Below are positions 61,779 through 64,000 of a stretch of DNA of 64,000 bases, piece after piece (position 1 is the first letter of the stretch; each line of letters starts with the position of its first letter). Below the pieces are notes generated by a model. It was not told the DNA's origin. It searched no databases and saw nothing but the letters and a program-made list of their open reading frames with translations. A program made the position numbers and the translations under genes. The DNA is from Albimonas donghaensis (GTDB lineage: Bacteria > Pseudomonadota > Alphaproteobacteria > Rhodobacterales > Rhodobacteraceae). The stretch covers positions 62,001-126,000 of the forward strand of contig NZ_FNMZ01000002.1 in assembly GCF_900106695.1 (NCBI RefSeq). Reading direction: 5' to 3'.

Positions 61779-62660
61779 TCAGGAATAGTGCACGCGCCGC
61801 TCGATCAGGCGGAACTGAACGATGGTCAGGGCGAAGACCGCGATCATCAGGATCACCGACTGCGCGGAGGAGCCGCCGAGGTCCTGCCCCCGGAACCCGT
61901 CGAGGAAGACCTTGTAGACCAGCGTCACCGGGTTGTTCCCCGGCTCGCCCTTCAGCATCACGTCGATGACGCCGAAGGTCTCGAAGAAGGCGTAGGTGAT
62001 GTTGATGACCAGCAGGAAGAACGAGGTCGGGGCCAGCAGCGGGAACACCACCGTCCAGAACCGGCGGGCGGGGGAGCGGCAGTCGATCGCCGCCGCCTCG
62101 CGCAGGGAATTGGGGATGCCCTGGAGGCCGGACAGGAAGAAGATGAAGTTCACCGGGATCTGCTTCCACGCGGCCACGGTGATCATCGCCACGGCGGTGT
62201 CGAAATAGCTGACGCCCACCTGCATCTCCCAGCCCAGCCAGCGCGCGAAGTCCGACAGCGGGCCGATATGCTGGTCGAACATCATCACGCCGATCAGCCC
62301 GGCGACGGGGGGCGCGATGGCGTAGACCCACATCAGCGCGGTCTTGTAGGGGCTCTTGCCGCGCAGCACCGCGTCGGCCGAGACCGCCAGCGCCAGCGCG
62401 ATGCCCAGCGAGATCACGCAGATCGACACCGTGAACACCGCGGTGAACTGCGCCGAGCGCCCGTAATCCGCGGCCGAGGTGGAATCCACGTAGTTGTCGA
62501 AGCCCACGAAGGTGGCGTTCCCGAAGAACGGGTCCTCCAGGTAGAAGGAGGACCGCAGCGCCTCTCCCGCCGGCCACAGGAAGAACAGCGCCACGATGAT
62601 CAGCTGCGGCGCCAGCAGCAGGTAAGGCGTCCAGGAGGGGCCGAACTGCACCTTCTTCAT
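61779..62660 (-). CDS. ugpA: sn-glycerol-3-phosphate-type ABC transporter permease (UgpA)
   Basis: A 293-residue permease with six hydrophobic helices, opening MKKVQFGPSWTPYLLLAPQL, with the EAA loop SLREAAAIDCRSPARRFWTV and the UgpA-like C-terminus VQFRLIERRVHYS. It pairs with UgpE. The gene lies 210 bases after ugpB, with a hairpin in between. Confidence 0.92.
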   Translation of the reverse strand: MKKVQFGPSWTPYLLLAPQLIIVALFFLWPAGEALRSSFYLEDPFFGNATFVGFDNYVDSTSAADYGRSAQFTAVFTVSICVISLGIALALAVSADAVLRGKSPYKTALMWVYAIAPPVAGLIGVMMFDQHIGPLSDFARWLGWEMQVGVSYFDTAVAMITVAAWKQIPVNFIFFLSGLQGIPNSLREAAAIDCRSPARRFWTVVFPLLAPTSFFLLVINITYAFFETFGVIDVMLKGEPGNNPVTLVYKVFLDGFRGQDLGGSSAQSVILMIAVFALTIVQFRLIERRVHYS

Positions 62661-62826
62661 CTGGGGGCTCCGGTCGGGTGTGGGGGAGGAAAGGGAACGG
62701 GCGCCGCCCCGGCCCGACTGGGGCGGGTGGGGGCGGAGCCCTGAGCGCCAGGGACGCGACGCGGCGCTCGGTTCGGATACGCGGGAAGGTCGGGGGCCCG
62801 CGCGACGGCGCGGGCCGGAACGAAGA

Positions 62827-62860
62827 CGGCCGGGAGGCGCGCAACGGCGCCCCCCGGCCG
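62827..62860 (-). terminator. Hairpin between ugpB and ugpA
   Basis: In leftward RNA 62827-62840 pair with 62847-62860 (14 bp, one G-U) around a six-base loop, followed by TCTTCGTT. It begins 10 bases after the ugpB stop. A partial terminator or 3' stabiliser would keep ugpB mRNA above permease mRNA. Confidence 0.55.
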
Positions 62861-62870
62861 CGAGGCGGGA

Positions 62871-64000
62871 TCAGCCCGAGGTCTTGGCGAAACGCTCCAG
62901 AAGGCGGTCGCCCTCTTCGTCGATGGTCTTGAGCGCCTCGTCGACGGTGGTCTCGCCGGCGAAGACCTTGCCGAACTCGCGGTTCATGACGTCGCGGATC
63001 TGGACGTAGAAGCCCATCCGGTAGCCCTTGGTCCACTCGCCGCCCGGCAGGGACAGCTGCAGGATGCCGGTCTCGGCCGAGGGGGCCTCGTCGTAGTAGC
63101 CCTCGGACTTGGCCAGCTCATAGGCCGCGGTGGTGATCGGAACGTAGCCGGTTTCCTCGTGCCAGTAGAACTGGATCTCCGGCGAGGTCAGATACTCGAA
63201 GAACGCGGCCGAGGCCTGGTTCTCTTCGGCCGGGTGACCGGCCAGGGCGAACAGCGCCGCGCCGCCGATGAAGGTGGTCCCGCCGGCGCCCTCGACGTCG
63301 CCCCAATAGGGCAGGTAGGTGGCCTGGAACGGGGCCTTCATCGACTGGCTCAGCCCGCCGAAGGAGCCCGAGGAGCCCAGCCACATGGCGACGTCGCCAT
63401 TCTCGAACGGGGCCTGGTTGTCGGACCAGCCGGCGCCGTAATAGGCGTAGAGCCCCTCGTCCTTCCACGCCTTCAGCTTCTCGAAGTGGCGCTTCAGCTC
63501 GGGGGTCTGGGACAGCAGCAGCTTGGTGCCCTCGGCGCCGTCATAGCCGTTGTTGTTGGTGGCGAACTGGAGATTGTGGCGGGAGAAGAAGTTCTCCACG
63601 AAGATCCAGGGCGTGTGGCTCTGGGCCAGCGGCACATAGCCGGCGTCCTTGAGCTTGGGCGCGATCTCCTCGAACTCCTCCCAGGTCTTGGGGGGCTGGA
63701 CGCCGGCCTTCTCGAGCGCTTCGGTGTTGTAGTACATCACCGGGGTCGAGGAGTTGAACGGCATGCCGACCATCTTGCCGGCGGAGTCGGCGTAGAAGTA
63801 GCGCACGCCCTCGATGTAGTCGTTGGCGTCGAAGGCGACGCCGTTGTTCTTCAGCAAATCCTCGGCCGGCAGCACCGCGCCCTGGGCGCCGATGATGGTG
63901 GCCGAACCCGCGTCGAACACCTGCACGATGTTGGGCTGCTCGCCGGCCCGGAACGCGGCGATGGTCGCGGTCAGGGTCTCTTCGTAGTTACCCTTGAAGA
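62871..64000 (-). CDS. ugpB: sn-glycerol-3-phosphate-binding protein (UgpB), N-terminus beyond the window
   Basis: The frame stays open to the window edge. The visible 376 residues begin FKGNYEETLTATIAAFRAGE and continue PNIVQVFDAGSATII, very like the E. coli UgpB segment around its residue 60, so roughly the signal peptide and first 50-60 residues are missing. Later blocks MPFNSSTPVMYYNTEALEKA, HTPWIFVENFFSRHNL and FIGGAALFALAGH are also UgpB-type. It binds glycerol-3-phosphate, or phosphodiesters such as glycerophosphocholine in some relatives. It is the first visible gene of the ugpBAEC-DUF1868 operon. Confidence 0.93.
   Translation of the reverse strand, partial: FKGNYEETLTATIAAFRAGEQPNIVQVFDAGSATIIGAQGAVLPAEDLLKNNGVAFDANDYIEGVRYFYADSAGKMVGMPFNSSTPVMYYNTEALEKAGVQPPKTWEEFEEIAPKLKDAGYVPLAQSHTPWIFVENFFSRHNLQFATNNNGYDGAEGTKLLLSQTPELKRHFEKLKAWKDEGLYAYYGAGWSDNQAPFENGDVAMWLGSSGSFGGLSQSMKAPFQATYLPYWGDVEGAGGTTFIGGAALFALAGHPAEENQASAAFFEYLTSPEIQFYWHEETGYVPITTAAYELAKSEGYYDEAPSAETGILQLSLPGGEWTKGYRMGFYVQIRDVMNREFGKVFAGETTVDEALKTIDEEGDRLLERFAKTSG

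Overview
This window is about 64 kb of very GC-rich DNA (my estimate is about 70% or more). It carries Tat-exported solute receptors, TRAP, Liv-type and Ugp-type importers, overlapping stop/start junctions and a lysis cassette of the gene-transfer-agent type. Together these suggest an alphaproteobacterium close to the Rhodobacterales; this is inference from gene content. I saw no rRNA, tRNA, CRISPR array or insertion sequence.

Layout. (1) 1-11.6 kb is acyl-CoA catabolism: a nitronate monooxygenase-like protein, an IclR regulator, a leftward set of two acyl-CoA dehydrogenases, an acyl-CoA ligase and a hydratase/dehydrogenase fusion, and a divergent rightward set of a thioesterase, an SDR and a thiolase that ends in a clear terminator. 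(2) 11.8-20.7 kb is mixed: GNAT, cold-shock protein, an orphan molybdenum hydroxylase large subunit, an iron-type alcohol dehydrogenase divergent from a TetR regulator, an AbrB-family membrane protein and a second nitronate monooxygenase. (3) 20.7-28.4 kb is a second CoA-thioester block. It holds an enoyl-CoA hydratase, a thiolase-fold protein lacking the cysteine nucleophile paired with a DUF35 Zn-ribbon protein, an SDR, a CaiB-type CoA transferase, an NDP-forming acyl-CoA synthetase and an acyl-CoA dehydrogenase. (4) 28.6-34.1 kb is a TRAP transporter with two paralogous receptors and a divergent TetR regulator.

(5) 34.6-58.8 kb is the most interesting part. A leftward operon encodes a FAD subunit, a fused 2Fe-2S/molybdopterin hydroxylase, a 6-hydroxynicotinate reductase-like Fe-S protein, an ApbE-superfamily UPF0280 protein and a DUF1185 protein. 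Divergent from it are a MarR regulator and pncB. Further on lie hyuB/hyuA, a livFGMH transporter with its receptor, pncA and a PHP hydrolase. A 14-bp palindrome between the FAD-subunit gene and marR recurs with one mismatch upstream of the receptor gene, and a weaker version lies upstream of hyuA. I infer a regulon for uptake and reductive breakdown of a nicotinate-like N-heteroaromatic compound, with HyuAB as possible lactam opener. A holin/endolysin cassette sits inside this block, preceded by a nested inverted repeat and followed by a REP-like pair that supplies the hyuB stop codon.

(6) 58.9-64 kb is a ugpBAEC-type glycerol-3-phosphate ABC importer, with ugpB cut by the window end, plus a DUF1868 protein. 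In all three transporter operons a strong hairpin lies just after the receptor gene and before the membrane-subunit genes, which suggests a shared way of setting receptor excess.
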